From the NCBI GenBank assembly GCA_036387475.1, contig DASVTR010000006.1:186001-250000 (forward strand): a stretch of 64,000 nucleotides of DNA. Reading direction: 5' to 3'. Of the stretch, positions 35,726 to 45,091 are shown piece by piece. Position 1 is the stretch's first letter, and every line of letters starts with the position of its first letter. The stretch is from DASVTR01 sp036387475. Lineage in GTDB: Bacteria > Acidobacteriota > Blastocatellia > Pyrinomonadales > Pyrinomonadaceae. The translations under genes and the position numbers were made by a program. Below the pieces are notes generated by a model. The model had not been told where the DNA came from. It made no database searches and saw only the letters and a list, made by a program, of their open reading frames with translations.

Positions 35726-37779
35726 GGTATTGTGTAAGACTGTTCATCCATTCCGGCGATGCGTAGCAGGATGTGCAGCGGAGAGCGCGCCAGCCTGACA
35801 TCAATTCGCCCGCTCTCAACCTGCACCGTGCTCATGCCTTCCAGAAAGTTTCGCGAGAGATATTCCGCGCTGCTCCAACCGAAATTCACGAGCCGCGCCG
35901 CAAACTCTTTCATCAACGCGCGAGCCACAAGCGACCAGACCAGATCAAAGCCTTCGTCCGTGATGAACGCAGGGTCAGCGTCTGTCAAAGAGAAGTAAGC
36001 CAGTTCAGCCGCCGCAGGTCTACGTCGTGAGAGATACTGGCAGAGCGTCTCGCTCAAGTGTTCCGTCAACTCAACGGCCTCGCTTATCCAGACGTGCGCC
36101 ATCTCCTCTTCGTTTGGCTGACTTGCTGACAGCAATGCTCTCATCCTCTCGTCAGGAATCATCTCTGCCAGTTGTCCTCCGAGAGTTTCAGTCTCAAGCC
36201 GGGACGCTAGATTTTTTTCAACGAGCAAGCAGGCGGGCGCATTGCCCGTCGCCTGACGAACTGTTTTGAGTCCGCGCTCTAAGCTCGCTCGCAACGTCGC
36301 CGCATCATCAATGACGTGTGCCGCGTAGACCCACGTATCGCTCACGATGTCTCTTAACAGTAAAACCTCGTCGCTGCCACCCGCCTTCTCTCTCGCGATC
36401 AACTCTGCGGCAAGATAGTTTCCGTCCACGCGCCCACGGCGAGCCAATTCTTCGAGCAGCAGCCAGAGAACAGCTTGATTCATCTTTGCCGTCGCCGATT
36501 GGCTGAAGTCCTGCAAGTCTGCGAAAGAGGGCAGTTCATCAAGACCGGCCAGAAAGCGCGGCACGAAATCGTAAGCCGCGTCAACGGAGCGCGCGCGGCA
36601 AATTTTTAGAAACAGTAGATAGCGAAGCCAACGCTCTTTATTTGCTTCCTCTGAAGCCGGGTACGGCGTGGCCTCTATCAGCCCGTGCAAATTCAGGTCG
36701 AGCATCGCGGGCATCAACAGGAACAAACCGCCGCAGGCAGAGTTAAGGATGCGAGGCTTCTCTTCTTTCTCATCCAACACAACGGCGGGCACATTAAGGC
36801 TCACAGCCTGGGCCAACTTTGCGAGCCATGCTTGATTGCCGTTGGCCGTGCGCTGGATGAAGGGCAGGCTTTCCAGATGCAGCGTCATGCCGCCGCCATG
36901 CGCCTGCTCAATTGCTTTTGCCAGCTTGCCTCTCATCAAAGATAAGAGCAATTCTTCCGGCTCGTTTATCCGGCGCAAAATTTCCGCAAAGCCCAAGAGG
37001 TGATAGATGACGCTGCGCAACGAACCGCGTGCAGAGGTTTCGGGCGATTTCAGTCGCAGGGCCAGATACAGCCTGAGCGCGTTGGGCGCATTGGCTATGC
37101 CTGACGAAGCGGCGCGCACGGGCGCGGCGTGCCAGACGTTGAGCAGAGAGTCAATTATCTTTCTCTCTTCGTCTACGGAATCAACAAACGCGCGCGTGCC
37201 CGTACAGGCTTCATAAACTCGCAGTACGTCGCCCTCCGTCATCACGACAAGCATTTGCTCCAGCCAGCCTCTTCGCGCCAGATAGAGCAGCGTGTTCTCC
37301 GTCTGCTCAGGCTCGCGCAGCAGCGCCTCGCGCATCCCTGCGCTCGACGGCAGATTGCGTAGCGTGGCAAGAGAATCGTATTGCCATTTCTCCCAAGCTC
37401 TGCCTTCGGCCATGTCGCGTAAAAAGTGCGCGAGATAAGCCGCGCGGTCAGGAAAGCGCATGACGCTCTCGCCGTCAGGCCCGCGCGCGATAACACGCGC
37501 CAAGCTCGCCGCTATCCGGCTGGCCCACGCGCGCGAAAGCCTTTCCTCGTCTACCACGCCGACATCCAATGCCAAATCAAGATCGAGCCTGCGTATGAGC
37601 CAAACGGAAGGATCATTTTCGCTCAGCACGTGCGTCATCAACTGGCCGCACATTTCGGCCAGACGGCGACGCATAACCGCGTCAAGCACGGAGCGCGCTG
37701 CGCCCGCGTCCGCCTCCGGCAACTCGCGCGGAACGAGATAGAGAGCGTTTAGACGCTGAATGCTCAATTGCGCGCTCAT
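35680..37779 (-). CDS. Candidate eCIS tape-measure protein (CIS_TMP-like, Afp14 position)
   Basis: 699 residues, cytosolic and helix-rich. The N-terminus shows WLIRRLDLDLALDVGVV followed by a regular helix with RIAASLARVIARG. This is the pattern of the family annotated as contractile injection system tape-measure protein, which starts with an R-x-D/E-x-L-x-L-D-L-G strand and helix. Later helical segments include LEEALRRGLKTV-type runs. The position just before the AAA+ ATPase equals Afp14 in the Serratia Afp locus. Length would scale with the particle. The ATG overlaps the previous stop by four bases. Family recognition is moderate; the positional argument is strong. Confidence 0.7.
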   Translation of the reverse strand: MSAQLSIQRLNALYLVPRELPEADAGAARSVLDAVMRRRLAEMCGQLMTHVLSENDPSVWLIRRLDLDLALDVGVVDEERLSRAWASRIAASLARVIARGPDGESVMRFPDRAAYLAHFLRDMAEGRAWEKWQYDSLATLRNLPSSAGMREALLREPEQTENTLLYLARRGWLEQMLVVMTEGDVLRVYEACTGTRAFVDSVDEERKIIDSLLNVWHAAPVRAASSGIANAPNALRLYLALRLKSPETSARGSLRSVIYHLLGFAEILRRINEPEELLLSLMRGKLAKAIEQAHGGGMTLHLESLPFIQRTANGNQAWLAKLAQAVSLNVPAVVLDEKEEKPRILNSACGGLFLLMPAMLDLNLHGLIEATPYPASEEANKERWLRYLLFLKICRARSVDAAYDFVPRFLAGLDELPSFADLQDFSQSATAKMNQAVLWLLLEELARRGRVDGNYLAAELIAREKAGGSDEVLLLRDIVSDTWVYAAHVIDDAATLRASLERGLKTVRQATGNAPACLLVEKNLASRLETETLGGQLAEMIPDERMRALLSASQPNEEEMAHVWISEAVELTEHLSETLCQYLSRRRPAAAELAYFSLTDADPAFITDEGFDLVWSLVARALMKEFAARLVNFGWSSAEYLSRNFLEGMSTVQVESGRIDVRLARSPLHILLRIAGMDEQSYTIPWLNDTQVTLSLMPE

Positions 37780-38363
37780 TCAAAGCTCAACATCATCTCA
37801 TCTGAGGCAGCCGAGCCGTCCGGCATCCGCGCTTTCACCTGTACGCGGTCAACCGTCTCTCGCACCGACGTGAGAATAACGCTGCCCTGCCCCGCCTCAA
37901 CCTTTACGCGCCCGCCTTTGGTCGAGAGCTTGCCCCGCGTGGTCGTCACAAGAACTTCGCCCTGATAATCGCGCAGGACGCGCCCTTCTTCATCTATCAC
38001 GTCAATAGAGAGCGTCACGGCATCCTTTCCGTCGCCTTCGAGGACTTCACGGTCAGCGCGCAGTCGCAGGCGTGGCCGCATCACTAATGCCTGTCGTTTG
38101 TCGGAAAAGCGCAGCGTCCTGACGTTCGATGTGGCTGGCAGTGAGGTGGTCATTACTGCGAGGTTGCTCACATCGCCGTCCGTTATTTTGGATAGCACCG
38201 CCTGATCGCCGCTGAATAGCTCAAGCACTTTATCCGTATCGTAAGCGGTGTCTTTACCGCTCACCATATCGTGATGGCGCAGAGTGCCGACGATCCGGCC
38301 TGTAGCTTTGTCATACACCACGTGGGTCACTTTCTCAGCGTCTTCGGGCTGGCTTGAATGCAT
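37776..38363 (-). CDS. eCIS-associated protein with C-terminal bacterial Ig-like domain
   Basis: 195 residues without a signal peptide. Residues 1-90 are a small mixed domain of unknown type (VTHVVYDKATGRIVGTLRH). Residues ~95-195 form an invasin/Big_1-like Ig fold (KDAVTLSIDVIDEEGRVL, GKLSTKGGRVKVEAGQGSV, VQVKARMPDG). A strong AGGAGGT precedes the ATG. It sits between the fibre-type genes and the tape-measure gene, so an external decoration or fibre-associated protein is plausible. It is not secreted by a signal, as usual for eCIS structural proteins. Confidence 0.72.
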   Translation of the reverse strand: MHSSQPEDAEKVTHVVYDKATGRIVGTLRHHDMVSGKDTAYDTDKVLELFSGDQAVLSKITDGDVSNLAVMTTSLPATSNVRTLRFSDKRQALVMRPRLRLRADREVLEGDGKDAVTLSIDVIDEEGRVLRDYQGEVLVTTTRGKLSTKGGRVKVEAGQGSVILTSVRETVDRVQVKARMPDGSAASDEMMLSFE

Positions 38364-38372
38364 CGCAACCTC

Positions 38373-40241
38373 CTATATGTTTTCGTAGAAAACAATCCCC
38401 ACCGCCCAGACTGATGCGTCCTCCCGGCTGCGCAGCCGGAACGTTATCTCCTGCGCATTACCCGTGTAGACTCCCCTCAGCAGGTTGGCATCATCTCCGG
38501 CAGGGCCGAGGTCGCCGCCATCCCAGCGCTCTCCAGCAGGCACCGCGCCGTCAATGCGGTAAATGTCGGCCAGCAGCGCGTCTGACGAGTCGAAGTCATG
38601 GCGCGGGTTAACCGCCCTCAAGTGGATGAAGGCCACCACACGTTTAGGAGACCCCAGATTGACGACGCCGAAGTCCGTGCTGCCATCTGCGTGCAACCTT
38701 ACTGTCTGAACATTATTGAGGATGCCGTTCGGGTGTCGATGCAGGGTGGTCAGGCCGCCGCTGGTGAGGTCGTCTTTCTGTGATTGCGTCAGCAGGCGCG
38801 TGTCGTCCGCCGGAATGACGAGGCGCACGCCGCTGTTGCCGTTTGTCGCGGTTTGGCCGGGCGCGGCGATTTCGACCATGCCTCTGGTCGTCGTCGTTGC
38901 GCCCTCGTGTGTGTGCAGCGTCGTTACGTCGCCGTCGGTTAAATCAATCAACTGATTGGCGCTGAGCGTGGCATTCGCGTTGTCGTGCAGGCGGATAACG
39001 GGATCATCCAAATCCGCACCAATATCGAGTATCTCAAAGGCAACACGATCATTATTATCCGGCTCGATGAATCGTAAATTCTCGCCATCGATTTTTATTG
39101 CCCAATCCGGCAGGTTGCTATCTTTCTTTTGCAGTTGAATGCTGCCACCGTTCATCAACAGGTTCTTTTCATTCTGCACGGTGACGTTGCCGTCAATCAC
39201 CGTATCGCCGTTGTCGGCAATCGTGACTTTATCTGTATCCTTCGCTCTGACGGCCAGGCGATTCTTGCCCTCGTCGCCGTCGCCGATATTGACCTGCAAA
39301 TCGACGCCGCCCGCGCCGCCCGAATCCTCGCGGCGAATGTGCAACTCGACGTTGCCCGTGTCGCCTCCGATGTCGCGGAAATCGAGTTTACGCCCGTGAA
39401 TCTGCACATCGGCTTTGGCCGTCAATAGCCTGTCCACCTGCAAAGAGCCTTCAAGCTCGACCTGGACTCCTTCGGTTACGTCCGTGCCCTCTTTGTCGGG
39501 CGCAAGCGGCAGGAGAGTGGCGGTCGCGCGGTCGCGGATGAGCAGCTTTTTATCGGGAGCAAGGACTTCCGCCGTTACGTTTCCGGCATAATCTCGCTCT
39601 TCGAGCAGGCGGCCCTGCGCGGCTGGCAGAAACGTCTGATTAACGCCGTCCCAATTTGCGCTGCCGAGGCGCACCAGCCAGAAAGACGAAGCGGGGTCGT
39701 CAGGCAATTCCTGATAAGGCACGGACTCGTCAGGCATGATGGTCAAATCGCCCGCGTTCACGGGCGGCGGAGGCACGACCGCCTTGCCCGCGACCATGAT
39801 GTCGTCATGCGCTGTGGTTTTTGGCTCGACGAGGATTTGAAAGGACTCGCGGACACGGCTGAACTGATTTTCCGCATCGCATAATTCGTAACCGGCGGCG
39901 GGGCGGTCTTCGGCCTCTTCGTCATAAGCGATGTAGACGGCGCGATGCTTGAGCGTGTTGAAGGCGTCAAACTGCGCGCCGCTCAATTTGAAGGGTTCGG
40001 TCAGAATAATCTCTCTGCCGAATCCGTCAACGGCCATGCCCGGCTGAACATAAACGTCTACGCCGCTCGAATCCTCCTTCGGCTTTTCGACAAGCTCCAG
40101 CCCGACGACGATGCCCCAGGTGTGTTGGCCCAGATTGTGCCGCCGCCGCATGTCGCGGTGATACGCCTGTTCTGCCTTGAAGTCCGTCGCGCCCAGGTAC
40201 TGGCGCTGGTAATAGTTGAGCCGTTCGATGTCTTCAGCCAT
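38373..40241 (-). CDS. eCIS fibre-like protein C with shared N-terminal domain
   Basis: 622 residues. The N-terminal ~100 residues (YYQRQYLGATDFKAEQAYH, RRHNLGQHTWGIVVGLEL, VQPGMAVDGFGREIIL) match the start of the two genes upstream. The middle is a beta-helix-like region with repeated short strands (VELHIRRED, LQVNIGDGDEG, TVIDGNVTVQNE) as in phage tail fibres. The C-terminal part has LHTHEG/LHRHPNG fibre motifs and a compact beta domain near the end. AGAGGA precedes the ATG. Probable receptor-binding fibre held at the baseplate by the shared N-domain. Confidence 0.8.
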   Translation of the reverse strand: MAEDIERLNYYQRQYLGATDFKAEQAYHRDMRRRHNLGQHTWGIVVGLELVEKPKEDSSGVDVYVQPGMAVDGFGREIILTEPFKLSGAQFDAFNTLKHRAVYIAYDEEAEDRPAAGYELCDAENQFSRVRESFQILVEPKTTAHDDIMVAGKAVVPPPPVNAGDLTIMPDESVPYQELPDDPASSFWLVRLGSANWDGVNQTFLPAAQGRLLEERDYAGNVTAEVLAPDKKLLIRDRATATLLPLAPDKEGTDVTEGVQVELEGSLQVDRLLTAKADVQIHGRKLDFRDIGGDTGNVELHIRREDSGGAGGVDLQVNIGDGDEGKNRLAVRAKDTDKVTIADNGDTVIDGNVTVQNEKNLLMNGGSIQLQKKDSNLPDWAIKIDGENLRFIEPDNNDRVAFEILDIGADLDDPVIRLHDNANATLSANQLIDLTDGDVTTLHTHEGATTTTRGMVEIAAPGQTATNGNSGVRLVIPADDTRLLTQSQKDDLTSGGLTTLHRHPNGILNNVQTVRLHADGSTDFGVVNLGSPKRVVAFIHLRAVNPRHDFDSSDALLADIYRIDGAVPAGERWDGGDLGPAGDDANLLRGVYTGNAQEITFRLRSREDASVWAVGIVFYENI

Positions 40242-40303
40242 GATGGCATCCTCTAAGAATGTGAAATGAGATAAGCGCGCTCCTCAGACCTCTCTTCCGT
40301 GGC

Positions 40304-42118
40304 TCATCCCTGTCCGCCGCGCTTGAGCGCACCCATCTCCGCTTGCAGAGCCTTGATTTGTTCTCTGAGTTCATCTAAATCAGATTCCGGCGAGGCTGTC
40401 TTTCCTTCGCCCGTGGCCTCTGCCGGAGCTTCATCAGTGAAGCTGTCCATGACGAAGCTGCGAATGATGTCGCTCACCTGCTTACGCTTGCCTGCTCCAC
40501 CATCTACACCAGCTACTCTCTGTTCATCTGTCCTCCGCTCATACCAACGTCTCCGGTCGAAAAGGTCGAACATCGTTTGCATCAGGTGCGGGTTGCAGCA
40601 GACGAACTGTAGCGCTTTGCCGAACAAAGGAATGATTGGCACGAGCGAGAGCCAGTAGTACATGGACGGGAAGCTGCCCGCGTAATGGCGACAGGAGAAA
40701 TTGCAGATGTTGATGATCTTGCCGTTTTTGATAGTCAGGCAAGCTAGAATCAGTCGGTCGTCTTCAGGGTTTGGCGGGCATGGAGGCAGAAACGCATGAC
40801 AGATGCAATCCGCCGCGTATTGAAGCAAATTCTCTGCGAGACAGCAGATGCTAGCCATGTCCGAGCTTTCGCCCTCGTACACCCCTGGGCCGCCGGGTTG
40901 CACCCGGCCTCCGGGCCGAAGTGGGCCGCCGCGCGTCGTTGGGTCTTGCGGTTCTCTGGCTATGGGCGGGCAGGGCGGGCAGGAATAATCGCACCGCACG
41001 TTAAAAGGATTTTCCGTATAAAGATCGTAGATTAATCTTTGCAAATTACAACACAGGCGATGCAGGGCTTCGTTGTCCTCCTGCGGGTCTACTATTATTG
41101 CCCTGTCGCCTCTTCCACGCCTGTCGCAATTGCGAATGATGCGACGCAGCAGCCGCAGGTCATCCTGCGAGAGACGTTTCTGGACGAATTCGGCGAGGTC
41201 TACCAGGCAATTGATAATTCTCATCAGCAAAGAATCCTGCGGCAGTTCTTTCAGGATTCGCAGAATCATCGCCTGATCGTTGTTCTTAACGCCCAAAAAT
41301 TGCAGATACTTGCTCATCCGCGTGTCCGTGTAGACATCGCCCTTGAGTTCACGGCTGGAGTTGAAAAGACGAGAGGCGCAGTGCCTCGGTTCTTCGACGA
41401 CGTTGAGGCGATACTTTTCATAGATACGCGTCGGCTCACACTGCACGTTGGTCTTGGCCGTCCCCGTTGCCACGGAAGTTTGCGCGCCCTGGCAGCCGCA
41501 CCCGCAACTCTTCTTGCTCTTACCGTTGCCATTGCCGTTTCCGTTGCCATTGCAGCCGCAACCGCAACTGCTCCCGCAACCGCACTTCCCCTTCTTCTCA
41601 TTGCGTAAGGGGGCGATGGGCCGCGCTTCTTCCTCCCTGTATTCAATGGTGATGCACCAATGCTCCTCAATGTCGTCGCAGCTTTTGTCATCCGGCGCTT
41701 TGACGGGGTCGCAGTCGGCGCGGCGTCGCCGTCGGCGTCCTTCGCGGCATTTGCGTATCTCTTCGAGCACGGGGAAGTCCTTATCGTCGCAGACGATGAT
41801 GTCGTTGCCGCAAGGGTCAATCGCATAGCCCTGTTTGACCGTCACCCAGCCAACGCAATCATGGCAGACGACCTCCAGGCCGCAGACGATGCCCCAGCCA
41901 TGCAGGTAACGATTGTGCAGCTTGTTTTTGGCGATGACGTAAGCCTGCTCGCTGTTCAATTCGGCCTCGGTCAAAAGCTGCCCGGCGAAGTATCGCGGCC
42001 TCTCCAAACATTGCAGGCCCAGACAGGCCGGGCAGTAACAGACCGGAGACTTCTCTTGGTGCGTCTCGTCAACGCCGACGCGAGTGGTGTTGTGAGTGCT
42101 ATCTATGCGCGATGCCAT
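40304..42118 (-). CDS. eCIS fibre/adaptor-like protein B with Cys-Gly and Gly-Asn tract
   Basis: About 604 residues from ATG 42118, chosen for its GGAGG site; the ORF upstream of it has none. The N-terminal domain (RYFAGQLLTEAELNSEQAY, LHNRYLHGWGIVCGLEV, GYAIDPCGNDIIV) is shared with its two neighbours and here carries extra Cys residues. Residues ~177-213 hold CGCGSSCGCGC, a Gly-Asn run and a second CGCGC. The rest is mostly helical with further conserved-looking Cys clusters (CDYSCPPCPP, CCLAENLLQ, CICHAFLPPCPP), ending in a coiled coil. Cys density suggests metal binding or disulfide cross-linking. Function beyond a baseplate-attached adaptor is unknown. Confidence 0.75.
   Translation of the reverse strand: MASRIDSTHNTTRVGVDETHQEKSPVCYCPACLGLQCLERPRYFAGQLLTEAELNSEQAYVIAKNKLHNRYLHGWGIVCGLEVVCHDCVGWVTVKQGYAIDPCGNDIIVCDDKDFPVLEEIRKCREGRRRRRRADCDPVKAPDDKSCDDIEEHWCITIEYREEEARPIAPLRNEKKGKCGCGSSCGCGCNGNGNGNGNGKSKKSCGCGCQGAQTSVATGTAKTNVQCEPTRIYEKYRLNVVEEPRHCASRLFNSSRELKGDVYTDTRMSKYLQFLGVKNNDQAMILRILKELPQDSLLMRIINCLVDLAEFVQKRLSQDDLRLLRRIIRNCDRRGRGDRAIIVDPQEDNEALHRLCCNLQRLIYDLYTENPFNVRCDYSCPPCPPIAREPQDPTTRGGPLRPGGRVQPGGPGVYEGESSDMASICCLAENLLQYAADCICHAFLPPCPPNPEDDRLILACLTIKNGKIINICNFSCRHYAGSFPSMYYWLSLVPIIPLFGKALQFVCCNPHLMQTMFDLFDRRRWYERRTDEQRVAGVDGGAGKRKQVSDIIRSFVMDSFTDEAPAEATGEGKTASPESDLDELREQIKALQAEMGALKRGGQG
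41480..41590 (-). repeat. Cys-Gly / Gly-Asn low-complexity tract
   Basis: Encodes KCGCGSSCGCGC, then a run of alternating Gly and Asn, then SCGCGCQG. The DNA is correspondingly a short GCAACCGCA/GCCATT-type repeat that could expand or contract. Confidence 0.75.
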
Positions 42119-42215
42119 GTTATTCCTCCGTCCACGATGCAACACTGGTGAGCATCAGGAGTCAGTCCAAAAAGAAACTTTTCAACTTAACAATCGAAGC
42201 TCGGTGCGCCGGTTT

Positions 42216-45077
42216 CTACTTAAACTGCTCGCTGAGCTTCTTTATCATGCTGCGAGTCACGCCGGAGACGTTCGAGAGATCGTCAATGCTCGCAAACGGC
42301 CCGTGCTTTTCTCTATGAGAGATGATGGCCTTGGCGATGCCCTCTTTGATTCCTATGGCAATGAGGCCGCCGATCTCGGCATTGTTGATGCTGGGCCTTT
42401 CGTCGTTGTCAATGTCGCTTTGGCCTATAATCGTGAACCAGCTCTCGAAGTCGCCGCCTTCGGTTCCATTGCCCGTCGGACAACGATCCGGCAATCCCGG
42501 CCCCAAATGGTTCGCATCAAGAGCCGGGTGAACTATTCTTCCGTCCGGCAACACTATCTTGGCCTCACCGAGAATAAAATCGCCCTTGACGACGACCAGA
42601 TATTCACCACGTTTCCAAACGAGACTGGGGTTGAGGAGCCGAAAGCGTGCTCCGATGACGGGCAGGGCGTTTTCAACACGCAGAATCTCCATGCCGCACT
42701 TGATGTCTCCACCCTCGGCGATAACGTTCACAGGTTCGACAATCCCTCGCATGTTGCAATAGCAGAACGTCCCGTCTTGCGGATTGTTTCTGCGAATCAA
42801 GACCTGCACGGTGTGTTCATTGATAGTCTTTGGCCGCATCGGACGGTCAAAGACGATGACGAGGCCATCGTGTCTACGGATTTGGTCAAATTCAGGAGAA
42901 CCGCCTACCGTGTCATCTTTGATTTCACGGCCATGAGGCCAATTGATTGCGATTATGTGCGGCAGGTCGAGCGTCGTGAATGTGCCCGGATCGCCCTTGT
43001 CGCCCTTATCACCTTTCTCGCCTTTCTCACCTTTCTCACCCGGATTGCCCTTGTCGCCTTTGTCTCCCTTATCTCCCTTATCACCTTTCTCTCCCGGATT
43101 TCCCGGATCACCTTTGTCACCCTTGTCGCCCTTCACTCCTTCGCCCGGATCACCCTTATCGCCTTTGTCCCCTTTATCGCCTTTATCGCCCTTGTCACCG
43201 GGATCACCTTTGTCGCCTTTGTCTCCCTTATCTCCTTTAACGCCGGGCGGGCCTTGTTCTCCCTTTTCGCCGTCGCCGCCCGTGCCATGTTCCAACATAC
43301 ATTTCAAGACATCCGTGATGATGGTCGTGCTCGGCAGCAGTCGTCGGCCTGTGAGATTGTCAATCTGCGCCTGCCCTGCCTGCGCCTCTCCGTCAATCAC
43401 CTTTTCGCCGAAGACGTAATCTTCTATCGTCGCCAGCACGACGCAATCGCCTTCGTCGCACGCCGGACAATCATCCAACACGCGCTTGAAAAGCTCTGCG
43501 CAGGGTTCTTCCGTCACACTGAGGACGGCGACATCGCCCGTGTCGTCAGCGCCGTTTCCTTCGTCCGCGACGTAGATGTGGCGATGGTCTAAAGAGAGCG
43601 CGATGTCGCGCGGATTCTCGCCGACAGCGGTTGCATCAGCCACAGCATCCGGCAGCTTCAACTCGACGCGATGCGCGTTGACGGGCTGGACGTAACCTCT
43701 ATTGTCCGTGTCGTCCCGCTCCAAGACGTAAAGCCACGTCCCGCCGGACGAAGCGACGACGGCAATCGGCCTGTGGGCTAAAGCTGTAACTGCGTCGCCG
43801 AGAGCTCTGATTTGGTCTGCCGGATTAGGCTCGTCTGGACGCCAGCCGATGAGATGTAGCTTCTGATTATCGCTGTCAACGACGGCCAGATTTTCTCCGC
43901 CCGTGGTCACGATTGCCGCCACAGCAGACGGCTTTGAGCCTGCAATCGCAATCGGATTGACGGACAAATCGCTCATCTTAATCGCGCTCACGTCCGCGCT
44001 ATCCAAATTCGCGGTATAGGCATACTCGCCCGTGCGCGCAACAGAGATGTCTACGGGATTCGTGCCGACGGCGACCACCGTTGGTGCGGCGGGCGGATTA
44101 GTCGTGTTGATGTCCGTGGCCCAGACCAGCACCTCGTTGTTCGGAGGATTGGCGGCATAGAGCCTGCCATCGGCTGCGACGACCAGACGTGTTTGGCTGC
44201 TGCCGCCGCCCGCGACCGCCAACTTGTTAACGGGCGCGTTTGACAAGTTCGCCGCGTCGAGCACGTAAATCTGCGGGTCAGCTTCGTTTGCATCCTTGAG
44301 AGCGACGTAGAGCCACTTTCCGTCCGGCGAGATGGCGATGTCTAGGCCCTCGCAATCGTTGAACGACTGCGCGGCGAGTAGTTTGTTATTGATAGTGCTC
44401 GCCGTATAGACCGAGGCCGGAGCGGCTGACTTGAGGATGTAGAGGCGGTCGCCTCCGTCGTCGAGCGCGACGCGCGTCGCCTGCGCCACGTTGATTGAGC
44501 CGAGCCATTCGAGCCGCACGCCGATGGGGTCTTTCGCTTGCGGCGGCGGGTCAATCAAGACATCGAAGCTGTAGCCTTCGAGCACACGATTCGGCAGGCA
44601 TGCCGTGTCATCACAGCCGCACTCGTCAAACAGCGCGGGCACGTCTTCGGTCGGGCACTCTTTGTACCTGATGCAGATTTGCAGCGTGTGCGCAACGTCG
44701 TCCGGCTCCCACTCTTCGCCAACGACGCCGCTCTGGGCTTTGAGCATCTCTTCGACCACCGCGCGAAAGTCGAAATACTCTTCGCGCTGGACGATAATCT
44801 CGCGGCCACAGCAATCTACGCCCGCGCCCGGCTCGATGATGACGTACTGGCTCTGGCAGGCTTCGTTCGGATGCTGCTTCACTTTGAGTCCGCAGACCGT
44901 GCCCCAGCCGTGTAGCTGCTGGTTGTGCCTGCGGTCTTTGCCGATGAAGTAGCGCTGCTCGTCTGTAAAGTCGCGCTCGACCATCAGCTTGCCTGTGAAG
45001 TAATTATTGCGAGCCAACTGTGGGATGCCGCACTCGGCGCAATGGCCTTCGGTGCCGTGCTCTTTGCAGTGTGCCAT
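42216..45077 (-). CDS. eCIS collagen-like fibre protein A with beta-propeller and helix-hairpin-helix tail
   Basis: 953 residues from ATG 45077. A Cys-rich cap (HCKEHGTEGHCAECG) is followed by the shared N-domain (NNYFTGKLMVERDFTDEQRY, HNQQLHGWGTVCGLKV, GAGVDCCGREIIV). A YVTN/NHL-like beta-propeller spans about residues 190-520 (SPDGKWLYVALKD, ARTGEYAYTANLD). A Cys-containing linker leads into 31 Gly-X-Y triplets (603-697), then an Ig-like domain and a C-terminal helix-hairpin-helix (IGIKEGIAKAIISHREKHG). Collagen-like rods are typical of phage fibres; the propeller and HhH are unusual additions. It most likely acts as a long trimeric fibre on the particle. Confidence 0.85.
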   Translation of the reverse strand: MAHCKEHGTEGHCAECGIPQLARNNYFTGKLMVERDFTDEQRYFIGKDRRHNQQLHGWGTVCGLKVKQHPNEACQSQYVIIEPGAGVDCCGREIIVQREEYFDFRAVVEEMLKAQSGVVGEEWEPDDVAHTLQICIRYKECPTEDVPALFDECGCDDTACLPNRVLEGYSFDVLIDPPPQAKDPIGVRLEWLGSINVAQATRVALDDGGDRLYILKSAAPASVYTASTINNKLLAAQSFNDCEGLDIAISPDGKWLYVALKDANEADPQIYVLDAANLSNAPVNKLAVAGGGSSQTRLVVAADGRLYAANPPNNEVLVWATDINTTNPPAAPTVVAVGTNPVDISVARTGEYAYTANLDSADVSAIKMSDLSVNPIAIAGSKPSAVAAIVTTGGENLAVVDSDNQKLHLIGWRPDEPNPADQIRALGDAVTALAHRPIAVVASSGGTWLYVLERDDTDNRGYVQPVNAHRVELKLPDAVADATAVGENPRDIALSLDHRHIYVADEGNGADDTGDVAVLSVTEEPCAELFKRVLDDCPACDEGDCVVLATIEDYVFGEKVIDGEAQAGQAQIDNLTGRRLLPSTTIITDVLKCMLEHGTGGDGEKGEQGPPGVKGDKGDKGDKGDPGDKGDKGDKGDKGDKGDPGEGVKGDKGDKGDPGNPGEKGDKGDKGDKGDKGNPGEKGEKGEKGDKGDKGDPGTFTTLDLPHIIAINWPHGREIKDDTVGGSPEFDQIRRHDGLVIVFDRPMRPKTINEHTVQVLIRRNNPQDGTFCYCNMRGIVEPVNVIAEGGDIKCGMEILRVENALPVIGARFRLLNPSLVWKRGEYLVVVKGDFILGEAKIVLPDGRIVHPALDANHLGPGLPDRCPTGNGTEGGDFESWFTIIGQSDIDNDERPSINNAEIGGLIAIGIKEGIAKAIISHREKHGPFASIDDLSNVSGVTRSMIKKLSEQFK
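42987..43271 (-). repeat. Collagen-like Gly-X-Y repeat (31 triplets)
   Basis: Triplets are mostly GDK, with GEK, GDP, GNP, GVK and GPP. One two-residue interruption (GE) lies between a 14-triplet and a 17-triplet block. The DNA is a degenerate 9-base repeat with varied synonymous codons, so it is under protein-level selection and not a simple recent expansion. Confidence 0.95.
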
Positions 45078-45091
45078 GATTATTTTCTCTC

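Noticed and set aside
37776..38363. Signal-peptide adhesin because of its Ig-like domain
   Set aside because: There is no signal peptide and it is embedded in the eCIS unit; a particle protein is more likely.
42943..43419. Plus-strand frame rich in SPLSP repeats
   Set aside because: It is only the antisense of the collagen-like Gly-X-Y repeat.
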